NCBI RefSeq assembly: GCF_020089495.2
Contig: NZ_JAIRCA020000006.1
Coordinates: forward strand, 1 to 64,000
Direction: 5' to 3'
DNA: 64,000 bases
DNA from: Streptococcus mitis subsp. hohhotensis
GTDB taxonomy: Bacteria > Bacillota > Bacilli > Lactobacillales > Streptococcaceae
Part shown: piece by piece, positions 43,190 through 51,579 of the stretch
Layout of the letters: the number at the start of each line of letters is the position of its first letter
Numbering within the stretch: position 1 is the stretch's first letter
The notes under the pieces: model-generated
The model's input: the letters and a program-made list of their open reading frames with translations, nothing else
Databases searched by the model: none
Told to the model about the DNA's origin: nothing
Position numbers and translations under genes: made by a program

Positions 43190-43438
43190 TTATTTCTCTA
43201 AGAATTGGAGAACATTTTCAAGTTTATAGTAAACAGTTCTGGTTCCTTCTATAGGTGGTTCCAGTCGTTTTAGTCCTTTCTCTTCCCAAGATTTCAATGT
43301 ATTCGGAGAAATTTGAAGGAGATTCAACAGGTCTTTTTGGGTATATAGACCACAATAATTGAAGATGTGGGTTTCCTGTTGTAGGATTTGTAAGAGATTT
43401 AGTAGTAGGTTTTTAATTTCAAATAGTTCTGAGTTCAT
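43190..43438 (-). CDS. Small HTH protein, excisionase-like (element A)
   Basis: 82 residues: an N-terminal helical part, then TQKDLLNLLQISPNTLKSWEEKGLKRLEPPIEGTR..., a MerR/HTH_17 winged helix. It lies between rep and int, the usual place for xis. AAAGGA is inside the end of rep. Confidence 0.8.
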   Translation of the reverse strand: MNSELFEIKNLLLNLLQILQQETHIFNYCGLYTQKDLLNLLQISPNTLKSWEEKGLKRLEPPIEGTRTVYYKLENVLQFLEK

Positions 43439-43443
43439 TATTG

Positions 43444-44640
43444 TTATTCCTTTCTTTGAATAGTTGTTTCAAACTGTGTGAAGAAGCTATTAGCACGACG
43501 TATTGGCTGAGATTCAAAGGGGTTCGTGAAAAAGTTGCTGTCATCTTTTTCGTATTCCCGACTCTCATTGTTATAGTGTGTATAAAAGATATTATCCTTT
43601 TCAACTAGTATGGCTGTTTGTATTCGTCGTTCTAGCTGGTCGAAACGGTCAATTCGTTTACTGGTTTGAAAATTATCATACAACTCCTTTGGTGAGTAAG
43701 GGCTAGTTATGAAGATTAGTTCAGCGGTTAATGCTTTATCTATATATCTAGAAGGTAAGAAAACATCGAAATTATAGGGGTCTAGAATTTTCAAAAGGTC
43801 ATCATATCGAAAGCTATCTGGTCGCAGTTCGTCAATAATGATAGTTTCCTGGTTTTGATAACTCTGAAAAGGATCGCGACTTGAGCCTGTTACAAAATAA
43901 GAGGTATTTTTATTTTCTGCATAAGTCTTAGCCAGTCTTGTCTTACCAAGTCCAGACTCACCATAGATATAGACTACTTGTTTTGTCTTTTGTTCATACT
44001 TCATACGATTCAGGAATTCTCTTCCTAATCTTTCTTGCCTTTTTTCGGCAACAGCTTTAAGTCGCGTACTTGCTTTTGCATATTGACTTCCCGTTAGCTC
44101 AGATTCAATCTCTTCTAGAGTTAATAAACCGTCATAAAGCATATCTAGATATTCTCGTATTAGTTCCCCTTCTTTTTTACTTTGGTTTCGCTCTACTTGT
44201 TTTCGAATGTTTTCTAATTTTTTAGCAAAATCAAAGTTACTTATTACTTCCGAAATAGGGTACTGATATTTATTTTGAGCATCTTTAGTTTGGTGAACAA
44301 GATAACTAAAACCATTATTAGGATGCTTGAAGAATTCTAATCGTTCGATTTGAGAATCTTCACGCTTACCATTTCGTTCATTAATTTCCCAAGCTATGCT
44401 ATGTGGGCTACGAGCATGTTTGAAATACATCATGAGATGAATATGGGGTTCTACAGTTTCTCCATCTTCATTAACATCTTTATCATGTAAAATGCCTGCC
44501 CAGAGTAATGGCTCTAATAGCTTAACGATTCTATCAATTTCTTCTTTCCAATCAGATAAAATAGCTAGTCGCATTTGTTGTGTATACATGATTGCACGCT
44601 GTTTAGGGATTTTTTTATTTGTTTTTTTCTCTGAAGACAT
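43444..44640 (-). CDS. Rolling-circle Rep with HUH nuclease and P-loop helicase domains
   Basis: About 398 residues from the ATG at 44640 (AAAGGA upstream; a GTG at 44673 is less likely). HUH motif EPHIHLMMYF near residue 72, then YLVHQTKDAQNKYQY with the likely nicking Tyr. The C-terminal half has Walker A YGESGLGKTRLAK, Walker B TIIIDELRPD and IFITSPYSP, a superfamily-3-type helicase pattern. Joined nuclease and SF3 helicase is the architecture of CRESS-DNA virus and related plasmid Reps. Iterons and a hairpin just upstream form a probable origin. Confidence 0.85.
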   Translation of the reverse strand: MSSEKKTNKKIPKQRAIMYTQQMRLAILSDWKEEIDRIVKLLEPLLWAGILHDKDVNEDGETVEPHIHLMMYFKHARSPHSIAWEINERNGKREDSQIERLEFFKHPNNGFSYLVHQTKDAQNKYQYPISEVISNFDFAKKLENIRKQVERNQSKKEGELIREYLDMLYDGLLTLEEIESELTGSQYAKASTRLKAVAEKRQERLGREFLNRMKYEQKTKQVVYIYGESGLGKTRLAKTYAENKNTSYFVTGSSRDPFQSYQNQETIIIDELRPDSFRYDDLLKILDPYNFDVFLPSRYIDKALTAELIFITSPYSPKELYDNFQTSKRIDRFDQLERRIQTAILVEKDNIFYTHYNNESREYEKDDSNFFTNPFESQPIRRANSFFTQFETTIQRKE

Positions 44641-44666
44641 TTCAAGAATTTCCTTTCGTTTTGTTT

Positions 44667-44766
44667 TTGGCACATTGGCACAGTTTGAATGCGAGACAAT
44701 GCCAAGACCAGTCTCGCAGGATTGTTAGTATTAAGGATATTTAGAGTAAGTAGTATCATTGGCACA
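44667..44766. other. Candidate double-strand origin of the element A Rep
   Basis: TTGGCACA at 44667-44674 and 44675-44682 in tandem and again at 44759-44766; between them TGCGAGAC (44690-44697) and GTCTCGCA (44711-44718) form a perfect hairpin with a 13-nt loop. Iterons beside a nick-site hairpin upstream of rep is the standard rolling-circle dso layout. Confidence 0.7.
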
Positions 44767-44778
44767 GTTTTGTAATAT

Positions 44779-44825
44779 AAAAAAATGGTGGAAGGACTTT
44801 TTGTCTTTGACAAAGTCCTTCCACC
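44779..44825 (-). terminator. Strong terminator of the element A translocase operon
   Basis: 44787-44800 pairs perfectly with 44812-44825 (GGTGGAAGGACTTT arm), extended towards the loop; seven T follow on the minus strand. It lies five bases after the stop codon at 44830 and separates the upstream operon from rep. Confidence 0.85.
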
Positions 44826-44829
44826 GATT

Positions 44830-45372
44830 TTAATTGTAAGAGCCTGTTGCTTGATACCAACGACCGTCACTAGGCGCTATGTTGGTAAAGAACAATTCGG
44901 GTTCTATAGTGTGTAATTTTGCTTTAATAGCAGGGAATATTTCTTGTACTTTCAAGAAACTTTCGTGATTATTTGGAACTTTCCACCGTAATATAGCCCC
45001 ATCTTCTGTATAAATCATCGATAAGGTTAACAAAGAACGATTGGCCTTGTTGACGATTGATTTTTGAGTAGAAATCTGTTTATTTTGAGTATCGAGAATA
45101 GAATCGGACTCAAAATGGGCAAACTTTCTCAGTTCGTAGGTTGCTCGTAATCCTTTGAGCATGTATTTTATATCACTTTTAAACCAGTGATAAAGGAAAA
45201 AAGAGAAAAGTAGTATTGAAAAAATTATCAAAGGATAGAAAAGAAAAACAACATTTTGATAATTAATTTCAATGTTCAGATTCTGTTGAATCAAGATAAG
45301 TATAAATATAGGGAAAAAGCTTACTACAGTTCCTATACATAAGATTTTGAATAGATTATACTTGTTTATCAT
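44830..45372 (-). CDS. Two-pass membrane protein of element A
   Basis: About 180 residues from the ATG at 45372, which overlaps the translocase stop (ATGA). Two membrane helices (about 10-32 and 42-63) then a cytoplasmic domain. Gene order suggests a partner of the FtsK-like protein. Not recognised. Confidence 0.75.
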   Translation of the reverse strand: MINKYNLFKILCIGTVVSFFPIFILILIQQNLNIEINYQNVVFLFYPLIIFSILLFSFFLYHWFKSDIKYMLKGLRATYELRKFAHFESDSILDTQNKQISTQKSIVNKANRSLLTLSMIYTEDGAILRWKVPNNHESFLKVQEIFPAIKAKLHTIEPELFFTNIAPSDGRWYQATGSYN

Positions 45373-46478
45373 AAGCACCTCTTGTTATAGTATGGGGTGA
45401 GGAGTGGCATGATGTTGCTGTCATGTTTTCCATCACTAAATTTGACAATTCCTGTCCCTATTCCGCTAGGAACAACAATATTTTCAATATGAGCGTTTGG
45501 CAATAAAAACTGAGTGGTGTTAGTATTTATCTCTCCCAAAATAATAGAACAGTTAATTTGTTCTCTAACTGCTAGATTTCCTCCAAATGCGGTAGCATCA
45601 AAACGTTGGGAAACTAGGATAAGTGAAACTTTGGTAGCTCTACCTAGAAGAGCCACAGTTCCTAATAGTTGTGCAAACGTATCTCGTGCTTGTTTTGAAG
45701 AACCCTGAACAAGAGCAAGTAGCTCATCTATGATAATATATTTGCGTTTTAATGTAGCTTTTGGGTTTTCTAAAAGTATTTCTTGACGTTCGTAAATCTT
45801 ATTGATAGCATCCCCCAGAATTTCATTTACTTCTGTGATAAAACTATTTAAGTTAGCCCCTCTTTTCGGAGACAGGACAGACAGATTTAATTCACGACCT
45901 AGAGAATAAATATCGGCACGTTTAGGGTCTACTGCTACAATATCGTCAGTTATTTTCCGAATACACCGAATAAGGTATTCTAGGAAATAACTTTTTCCTG
46001 AACCAGATGAACCACTGATAGCTAAATGAACAACATCATTTAGATTGATACTAACTTGGTTTGACATGAGCGGAACCCTAATCTCACTAACTTCTTGATT
46101 TATAAAATGTTGGATATCAGGAATAGTTAGTCGAGTTGGAATACCATTTACCCAAGGGAAGAAAAAACCTCTAGCAAGATTAGGGTCACCTGTCTTGTAG
46201 GGGATAAAAATTGCATTACTTTGTAACATAAGCGTTTTATAAGGGTAAAGGATGCCAGAACAGATATCTGCTATCTTAAAATACAGGTTTTTATCTAAAA
46301 CATAGGAAACAGGAAGATTGGGAATGAAAAACATTCCCTTATCTTCTGCCTCTAAAGAAATGGAGAAAGAGTTTGTAAAGCTCGTTTCTCCGTTGATATC
46401 TAGTGTATTGTTGAGATTGCTTGTAATGAATTTAGCTAATTCATTTTCAGACATAGGCATTTTAATAGGGATAGTCAT
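45369..46478 (-). CDS. FtsK/SpoIIIE-type DNA translocase (TraSA/TcpA-like)
   Basis: 369 residues. Walker A SGSSGSGKSYFLEYL (about 155-169), Walker B YIIIDELLAL, and LILVSQRFDATAFG. No N-terminal membrane segments, so it is a short FtsK_SpoIIIE-domain protein like those that move plasmid or ICE DNA in streptococci and actinomycetes. It could feed element DNA to a helper conjugation pore or act alone. Preceded by AGGGGGGG. Confidence 0.88.
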   Translation of the reverse strand: MTIPIKMPMSENELAKFITSNLNNTLDINGETSFTNSFSISLEAEDKGMFFIPNLPVSYVLDKNLYFKIADICSGILYPYKTLMLQSNAIFIPYKTGDPNLARGFFFPWVNGIPTRLTIPDIQHFINQEVSEIRVPLMSNQVSINLNDVVHLAISGSSGSGKSYFLEYLIRCIRKITDDIVAVDPKRADIYSLGRELNLSVLSPKRGANLNSFITEVNEILGDAINKIYERQEILLENPKATLKRKYIIIDELLALVQGSSKQARDTFAQLLGTVALLGRATKVSLILVSQRFDATAFGGNLAVREQINCSIILGEINTNTTQFLLPNAHIENIVVPSGIGTGIVKFSDGKHDSNIMPLLTPYYNKRCL

Positions 46479-46490
46479 AAACTACCCCCC

Positions 46491-46814
46491 CTAAGCTTTG
46501 TGAATGCCTGTGGCACGGAAATACGCATTTGATTTAATCTGAATTGCTTCTAATTTATCAAATGCTATTTTCTCACCAATGTTAAATTCAGATAAATCTG
46601 GTTTGTTATCTGGAAGGAACTTCACTTTAAAAGGATTATGAGTATCCGTAGCAATCCAAACTTGATAACCGATAACTTTATCTGTCCGCTTATCGTCTTT
46701 ATATTCATACTGTGTTTCTATTTGCAGTCCTACAATATAAGTTGATTCATTTCCAAGAAGTTTCTCAGCATTTTCTGAGCTATAATAGCTTGATGATTTG
46801 ACTGTGAATGTCAT
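46491..46814 (-). CDS. 107-aa conserved element protein (DUF961-like, uncertain)
   Basis: First gene of the operon; mostly beta (VIGYQVWIATDTHNPFKVKFLP, FDKLEAIQIKSNAYFRATGIHKA). It resembles small proteins at the head of Tn916-like transfer regions, possibly an OB-type ssDNA-binding fold. Assignment is weak. RBS AAGAAAGG. Confidence 0.6.
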   Translation of the reverse strand: MTFTVKSSSYYSSENAEKLLGNESTYIVGLQIETQYEYKDDKRTDKVIGYQVWIATDTHNPFKVKFLPDNKPDLSEFNIGEKIAFDKLEAIQIKSNAYFRATGIHKA

Positions 46815-46917
46815 ATTTTTGACCTTTCTTATTAAGGAGGAGAATAATTTTTATTCTACAGGAGTAATAGTTGTATTTAACAACTATATGTTGATTTATC
46901 TCATAGTGCCCATCTCT

Positions 46918-46980
<63 letters not shown>

Positions 46981-47062
46981 AAATGCCACGCGTGGCTAAA
47001 GGGAGTTAAGGTCAAGTGATTTTATGTCATCAAAAATTAACAAAAATGTAACATAAAAACAC

Positions 47063-47091
47063 TTGACAGAGTGTTAATTTTTAGGTTATAC
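47063..47091 (+). promoter_or_regulatory. Rightward promoter inside element A
   Basis: TTGACA (47063-47068), 17-bp spacer, TTATAC (47086-47091), flanked by AAAAATTAAC (47032-47041) and GTTAATTTTT (47073-47082). It transcribes into the palindrome cluster; the product is either a long leader for the surface gene or a small RNA. Confidence 0.5.
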
Positions 47092-47165
47092 TTCCTTTAG
47101 GGAAATAAGATAAGAGATGGGCAAGAGATAAGAAAAAAATTTTTTTCATAAAGAAAAAGGGGAGT

Positions 47166-47246
47166 CGGGGCGTAGCCCCGTTGAGATAAGTTAGTTTCGG
47201 GTACCCGAAACTAACTAGAATGGGGCAGTGCATAAAAATTTATGCA
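47166..47246. other. Three adjacent palindromes: candidate oriT or single-strand origin
   Basis: CGGGGC-GTA-GCCCCG (47166-47180); a perfect 28-bp palindrome with arm AGTTAGTTTCGGGT (47189-47216); and TGCATAAA-AA-TTTATGCA (47229-47246). Clustered stem-loops in a gap between divergent modules fit an origin of transfer or lagging-strand origin. Confidence 0.55.
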
Positions 47247-47379
47247 TTATTAAAAATGTAAACAGTTGAGCTTTTCTTGGCTGTTTTTTTGTTTTCTAAA
47301 AGAAAAAATGAGAGTTTCTTCAACTTATAATTTATAGTAAAGTTCGGGAAAAATAAATTATAAAATCCTCGGAAATGGC

Positions 47380-47411
47380 TTGACAAAAGCATTTCGGGGG
47401 GGGGGTATAAT
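47380..47411 (+). promoter_or_regulatory. Surface-protein promoter with a G10 tract in the spacer
   Basis: TTGACA (47380-47385) and TATAAT (47406-47411) are both perfect but 20 bp apart; the last ten spacer bases are G (47396-47405). Loss of three G would give the ideal 17 bp. Slippage in such tracts alters spacing and promoter strength. Confidence 0.8.
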
Positions 47412-47500
47412 ATAGTAGGAATATTTTAAATGAGTCTATAAATCGAATGAGGAAGCGCTTGCTTCTTGGTTTTGTTAACGACTTTTATAAAGGAGACAAT

Positions 47501-50119
47501 ATGAATAAAAAAGATATTTTATTAAGCGCTGGCTTAACAACTATTCTTGTTGGGACTGGTGTTGCAAATACAACTGTCCAAGCAGAAGAGGTTGATTCTG
47601 GTCAACCCAAGCCTACGGTGAAGACGACTCCTGTTCATGTTACAGAACAAGACGTGAACACGGCAAAAGCTAATGTGAACAGCGCCCAAGCTGATGTCGA
47701 CGCAAAACAAGGCACAGTCGACCAAGCAAAAGCTGATAAAGTAAAAGCTGATAGCCAAATTGACTCAATCAATAAAGACATCGACACTGCTAATAACGCA
47801 AACAAAATTATCAATGCTCAAAACGATATTATCACTAGCAAAACAGCGGACAAGACAAACGCAACAAACGATTTGAATACCGCTAAAGATGCCGAACGTG
47901 ATGCGCATACAGCACTAGACAATGCTAACACCGCAAAAACAGAGGCTGATAATGCCCGTGACACTAAGAAAGCTGATGTTGATACGAAACAAGCAGACCT
48001 TGACGCAATCACAGACGCTAATGTACGTAAAAACATCACAAACACAACTAGCAAAATTTCAAACGTTGATAATGATTTGAACGCTAAAGGTGCACAAATC
48101 ACAGCTACTGACACTAAAATCGCCGCGAAACAAGGGGAAATCGATAGCTACAAAGTTAAAGTTATTTCAACAGATTTAAACCCTGATGAACGTAATCACA
48201 CAGCTCATGATAATCTTAATGATTATGAGTATAACCATGGGTTCTTCCGTAACAACCAAATGGAACCGGTTAACTTCCAAGGTGTTGACATCAAAGAAAT
48301 TGACGCAACTAAAGATATGGTTGATTTCGCAGAAGCTTTAGCAGCCTATAAGAAAGCGCCATATGATTGGACAACTCGTAAATACAAAGAACGCCCAACA
48401 TACCGTTACAAGGTAGATAACAAAGGTATTTCAGACGCCTTTGTCAAATTGCTTAATCAACTACGTGTTAATAACAATTTGAAGGGTGATATGGTGGTTG
48501 ACGATGAGTACCTAGCATACGCGCAAAAACGTGCTGATGAAATGCAGAAAACAGGCGTATTGTCACACCGTACCAGTTTAACAGACAAACCGGGCTATAT
48601 CAAAGGGGTGCAACCAGACCAGAACGTTGAAAACATCCTTGGCGGGCTATCAGGCCAAATTATCGGTCGCGACAGTGAATATTTGACATTTGACCATATC
48701 GTAACTAATGAAACGTTGGCTTATGATATGTTGTTGACATACTACTCGGACTATGCAAATGTACGAGGTTTGAAATACGGACACCGCAAAAACTTATTGA
48801 CACCAACAGGTGGTAAAATGGGCGTTGCCATTTCAACCGTCGATGGAAAAGATAAAACAACTTATTTCGGTTCATTCAATGCTAGTGCGCACAAAGGTTC
48901 AACCTATGAATGGGATGAAAATGACCAAATGTTCTATTCCCTAAACCAAAGCCAAGATGAAAAGGATTATTGGAACCATAGCAACAACTTTAATCAAGAT
49001 GACCCAATGAACCCAACATTCTATGGTAAAAAGATGAAGTTTATCGCAGACACTCATTATGTGTTTGTTAAACGTCAAATCATCGATGACAGACCAAAAA
49101 TGCAAGAAGAGTTAGATGCATTGAAAGCTCAAAAAGCGACACAAGAGCGCGAACGTGACGTATTAGTTTCGAAGAAAGCTGATTTGACTCAAGAGTTGGA
49201 TGCGTTAAACAACCAATTGAATGATATTGCTACAGCACGTACAAATGCGACAACAGCTCTAAATCAAGCAAAATCTGATTTAGCTACACTTACAGCGACC
49301 GCTCAAGACAAAGCAGACGCTGTAGTTCAAAAACAAAAAGAGTTGGATAAGGCAACAGCTCGCGTAAACGATGTAACTTCACGTATCAACACAATTCAAA
49401 GTGAAATTGATGCGGCAACAAGCAAACGTGATAATGCTATGCGTGTCCACGCGCAATTACCACAATTGCGTGCGAGTTTAACACAAGCAGAAGCTGATAG
49501 AACAAACGTGGAACAACGCATCACAGTTGCAGAGCAAGACTTAGCGGATGCCAAAGCTCGTTTGACACAAGCTCAAGCTGACCACAAATACAAATCAGAT
49601 ATCTTTTCAATCGATAAGATGCTAAATGTATATACGGATGGTAACCGTGTTATTTCAGCAACACCGAAAGTTGCCCCAACAGTAGATGAATTACCAGAAT
49701 TGGATATCACAGCTGACATCCCTAGTGATTTGAATACAAAACAAAATCCTGACGGTATCGGAGCAACACCAAAAGTAGCTCCAACAGTAGATGAATTGCC
49801 AGAATTGGATATCACAGCTGACATCCCAAGTGATTTGAATACAAAACAAAATCCTGATGGTATTGGTGCAACACCAAAAGTAGCTCCAACAGTAGATGAA
49901 TTGCCAGAGTTGGATCCAAGTGCTATCATTGACAAGCCGGCAGATAAACCAGCAGATAAACCAGCGGACAAGCCGGCAGATAAATCAGCAGAACAATATG
50001 CGTTACCAAGTACAGGAGAAAATCCTAGGGTAGCAAATTCAATTGTTACAGTTGGCTACGGATTGTTAGCAATGATTGGCTTGGCAGGGTTCTTTACTAA
50101 GCGGAAAGAGACTAAGTAA
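47501..50119 (+). CDS. CAP-domain LPxTG surface protein of element A (surface-exclusion-like)
   Basis: About 872 residues from the ATG after AAAGGAG. Signal peptide (ending near TTVQA), a coiled coil (about 45-210), a CAP/SCP domain (about 310-500: AFVKLLNQLRVNN ... ADEMQKTGVLSHR ... ENILGG), a second coiled coil (about 540-700), 35-residue repeats (TPKVAPTVDELPELD), a KPAD tetrarepeat, and LPSTG with membrane anchor and KRKETK tail. This is the SEC10/PgrA-type architecture of conjugative surface-exclusion proteins. It may limit entry of a second copy of the element, or act as an adhesin. Confidence 0.88.
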   Translation: MNKKDILLSAGLTTILVGTGVANTTVQAEEVDSGQPKPTVKTTPVHVTEQDVNTAKANVNSAQADVDAKQGTVDQAKADKVKADSQIDSINKDIDTANNANKIINAQNDIITSKTADKTNATNDLNTAKDAERDAHTALDNANTAKTEADNARDTKKADVDTKQADLDAITDANVRKNITNTTSKISNVDNDLNAKGAQITATDTKIAAKQGEIDSYKVKVISTDLNPDERNHTAHDNLNDYEYNHGFFRNNQMEPVNFQGVDIKEIDATKDMVDFAEALAAYKKAPYDWTTRKYKERPTYRYKVDNKGISDAFVKLLNQLRVNNNLKGDMVVDDEYLAYAQKRADEMQKTGVLSHRTSLTDKPGYIKGVQPDQNVENILGGLSGQIIGRDSEYLTFDHIVTNETLAYDMLLTYYSDYANVRGLKYGHRKNLLTPTGGKMGVAISTVDGKDKTTYFGSFNASAHKGSTYEWDENDQMFYSLNQSQDEKDYWNHSNNFNQDDPMNPTFYGKKMKFIADTHYVFVKRQIIDDRPKMQEELDALKAQKATQERERDVLVSKKADLTQELDALNNQLNDIATARTNATTALNQAKSDLATLTATAQDKADAVVQKQKELDKATARVNDVTSRINTIQSEIDAATSKRDNAMRVHAQLPQLRASLTQAEADRTNVEQRITVAEQDLADAKARLTQAQADHKYKSDIFSIDKMLNVYTDGNRVISATPKVAPTVDELPELDITADIPSDLNTKQNPDGIGATPKVAPTVDELPELDITADIPSDLNTKQNPDGIGATPKVAPTVDELPELDPSAIIDKPADKPADKPADKPADKSAEQYALPSTGENPRVANSIVTVGYGLLAMIGLAGFFTKRKETK
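49664..49920 (+). repeat. 105-bp repeats in the surface protein gene
   Basis: ACACCGAAAG/ACACCAAAAG-type unit starting near 49662, 49767 and 49872 encodes TPKVAPTVDELPELD plus linker; the third copy is partial. The wall-proximal stalk can change length by recombination. A related motif occurs singly or doubly in the element B protein. Confidence 0.8.
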
Positions 50120-50174
50120 TTATATAGAACTATCTAGTGTCATGCTGGATAGTTTATTTTAAAAAGGAGAAGTA

Positions 50175-50774
50175 ATGGCAGTAGAAGATAAGATTAAAAA
50201 TCTATTAGATATGTTAGACGGTTATGGTTACCAGTATAAGTTATTTGACGATAAAGTTGTTGTTGAGAATCATTCATCGGATATAATACGAGCAGTAGAG
50301 ATATTGGAAGAATTTTCTAAATATAATTTGATTCCAATGTACCGAACCACTTCGTTTAAAAACGTACCGAAATTAGTTTATTATTCCTTTATGACAAAAC
50401 TAGAAGAGATTTATAAAGAAGAAGCAAATAGAATAGGGATAGAATTTAAAGATTTCTATTTAAAGGAAAGATACAAATTAAAGGAATATCCTGAGTATAT
50501 GCATGCTAGTTTTTCTGATTATGGAACATTTATAATAGATTACTATGATACAGAAAGCTTAGTTATTAAAGGTTGGCCAAAGAATTCTGCGGTGAGTTTG
50601 GCTAGTAATGATAGAATAAAACAATATATAAATAAAGACACTTTTACCATAGATTTTAATCGTGTGAAAAATGTGGATAATCAAGCTAATCTGATGTATG
50701 GTTATTTAGAGATGATTGATGAAGAGCCTGAATTTTTAGAAGAACTAATTAGAAATCATAGCTCTAGTTTTTAA
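50175..50774 (+). CDS. 199-aa hypothetical cargo protein
   Basis: Acidic alpha/beta protein with many Tyr and Asp, preceded by AAGGAG. AT-rich compared with the surface gene. It lies between the surface gene and the right end of element A. Not recognised. Confidence 0.7.
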   Translation: MAVEDKIKNLLDMLDGYGYQYKLFDDKVVVENHSSDIIRAVEILEEFSKYNLIPMYRTTSFKNVPKLVYYSFMTKLEEIYKEEANRIGIEFKDFYLKERYKLKEYPEYMHASFSDYGTFIIDYYDTESLVIKGWPKNSAVSLASNDRIKQYINKDTFTIDFNRVKNVDNQANLMYGYLEMIDEEPEFLEELIRNHSSSF

Positions 50775-50807
50775 GTAGGTTTGTTGAGTACACACACGAG
50801 GTATTAA

Positions 50808-51194
50808 ATGAGAAATATAAATTATTCAGCATTTTTAAGTGCTAAAGATGCTCTAACTTTTGAAGAATGTCAAAACATTCATCAGACAATTCTAAACAAT
50901 ATTGGTAACGATGAGGAAATTTTAAAAGTATGGTCTGAGTTTTTGCAAGCTAGTATAAGCTATGCTCATATTCGTAGCCAGTGGTTGCTATGGGAACGTG
51001 AAGAGCGTCAACAAAAAGATGAAGGTAGAACAGCAAAGCATGAGCGAGTAATATATTGTCTAAAGCTTCCTAGTCGTTATCTAGGGCAAGAAGGTGTGGA
51101 CGTTTCATGGTTTGATTCTATAGAGGATAACAGAAAGCAAATAGGAGATTTTGCTTGTTATATAGCTTATATCTACTCTATAAATGCTAGATAG
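50808..51194 (+). CDS. 128-aa hypothetical cargo protein
   Basis: Helical protein rich in Trp and Arg (HIRSQWLLWEREERQQ). 33 nt after the preceding gene, weak RBS (ACGAGG). Not recognised; the pair may be an immunity or defence unit, but nothing shows that. Confidence 0.65.
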   Translation: MRNINYSAFLSAKDALTFEECQNIHQTILNNIGNDEEILKVWSEFLQASISYAHIRSQWLLWEREERQQKDEGRTAKHERVIYCLKLPSRYLGQEGVDVSWFDSIEDNRKQIGDFACYIAYIYSINAR

Positions 51195-51361
51195 AAAATG
51201 CAGGCTGATTAATGCCTGCATTTTGAACTTCAATTATTCATTCAAAAGATTTTACTATTTTCATGAATAAACTTGAAGTGAAAGAATAAAAAATGAAGAG
51301 CTACTCATCTGTGAAGTAGCTCTTCTCTTATATCCGTAATCTCTTTTTATTTATCTGAAAA

Positions 51362-51381
51362 TGTAGAGAAAAATGTAGAGA
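51362..51381. other. Right arm-type integrase sites of element A
   Basis: TGTAGAGA at 51362-51369 and 51374-51381, 12 bp apart, about 103 bp from att ii. Sequence from here to the att site closely matches the right end of element B (59006-59125). Confidence 0.8.
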
Positions 51382-51483
51382 TTCGGCTGATTTGTATTGC
51401 AATACATTGAAATTTGAAATTTCAAGAATCGCTTAAAATCAGGTTTTCTCACGCCTACTGACGTGTAGTGAATCTCTATTTAA

Positions 51484-51492
51484 CCTCTGTAA
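51484..51492. other. att site ii: junction of elements A and B
   Basis: CCTCTGTAA in TTTAACCTCTGTAAGGG; the minus strand again reads LTEVK-stop. The site is shared by both elements and proves tandem insertion. Confidence 0.8.
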
Positions 51493-51554
51493 GGGTTAAA
51501 TAATTGACCTATATCCCCTATATTATCAAGGATTGTAGAGCTTTAAAGTTTAAA

Positions 51555-51574
51555 GGTAGTGATAAAGGTAGTGA
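51555..51574. other. Left arm-type integrase sites of element B
   Basis: GGTAGTGA at 51555-51562 and 51567-51574, 12 bp apart. Confidence 0.8.
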
Positions 51575-51579
51575 TGGAA

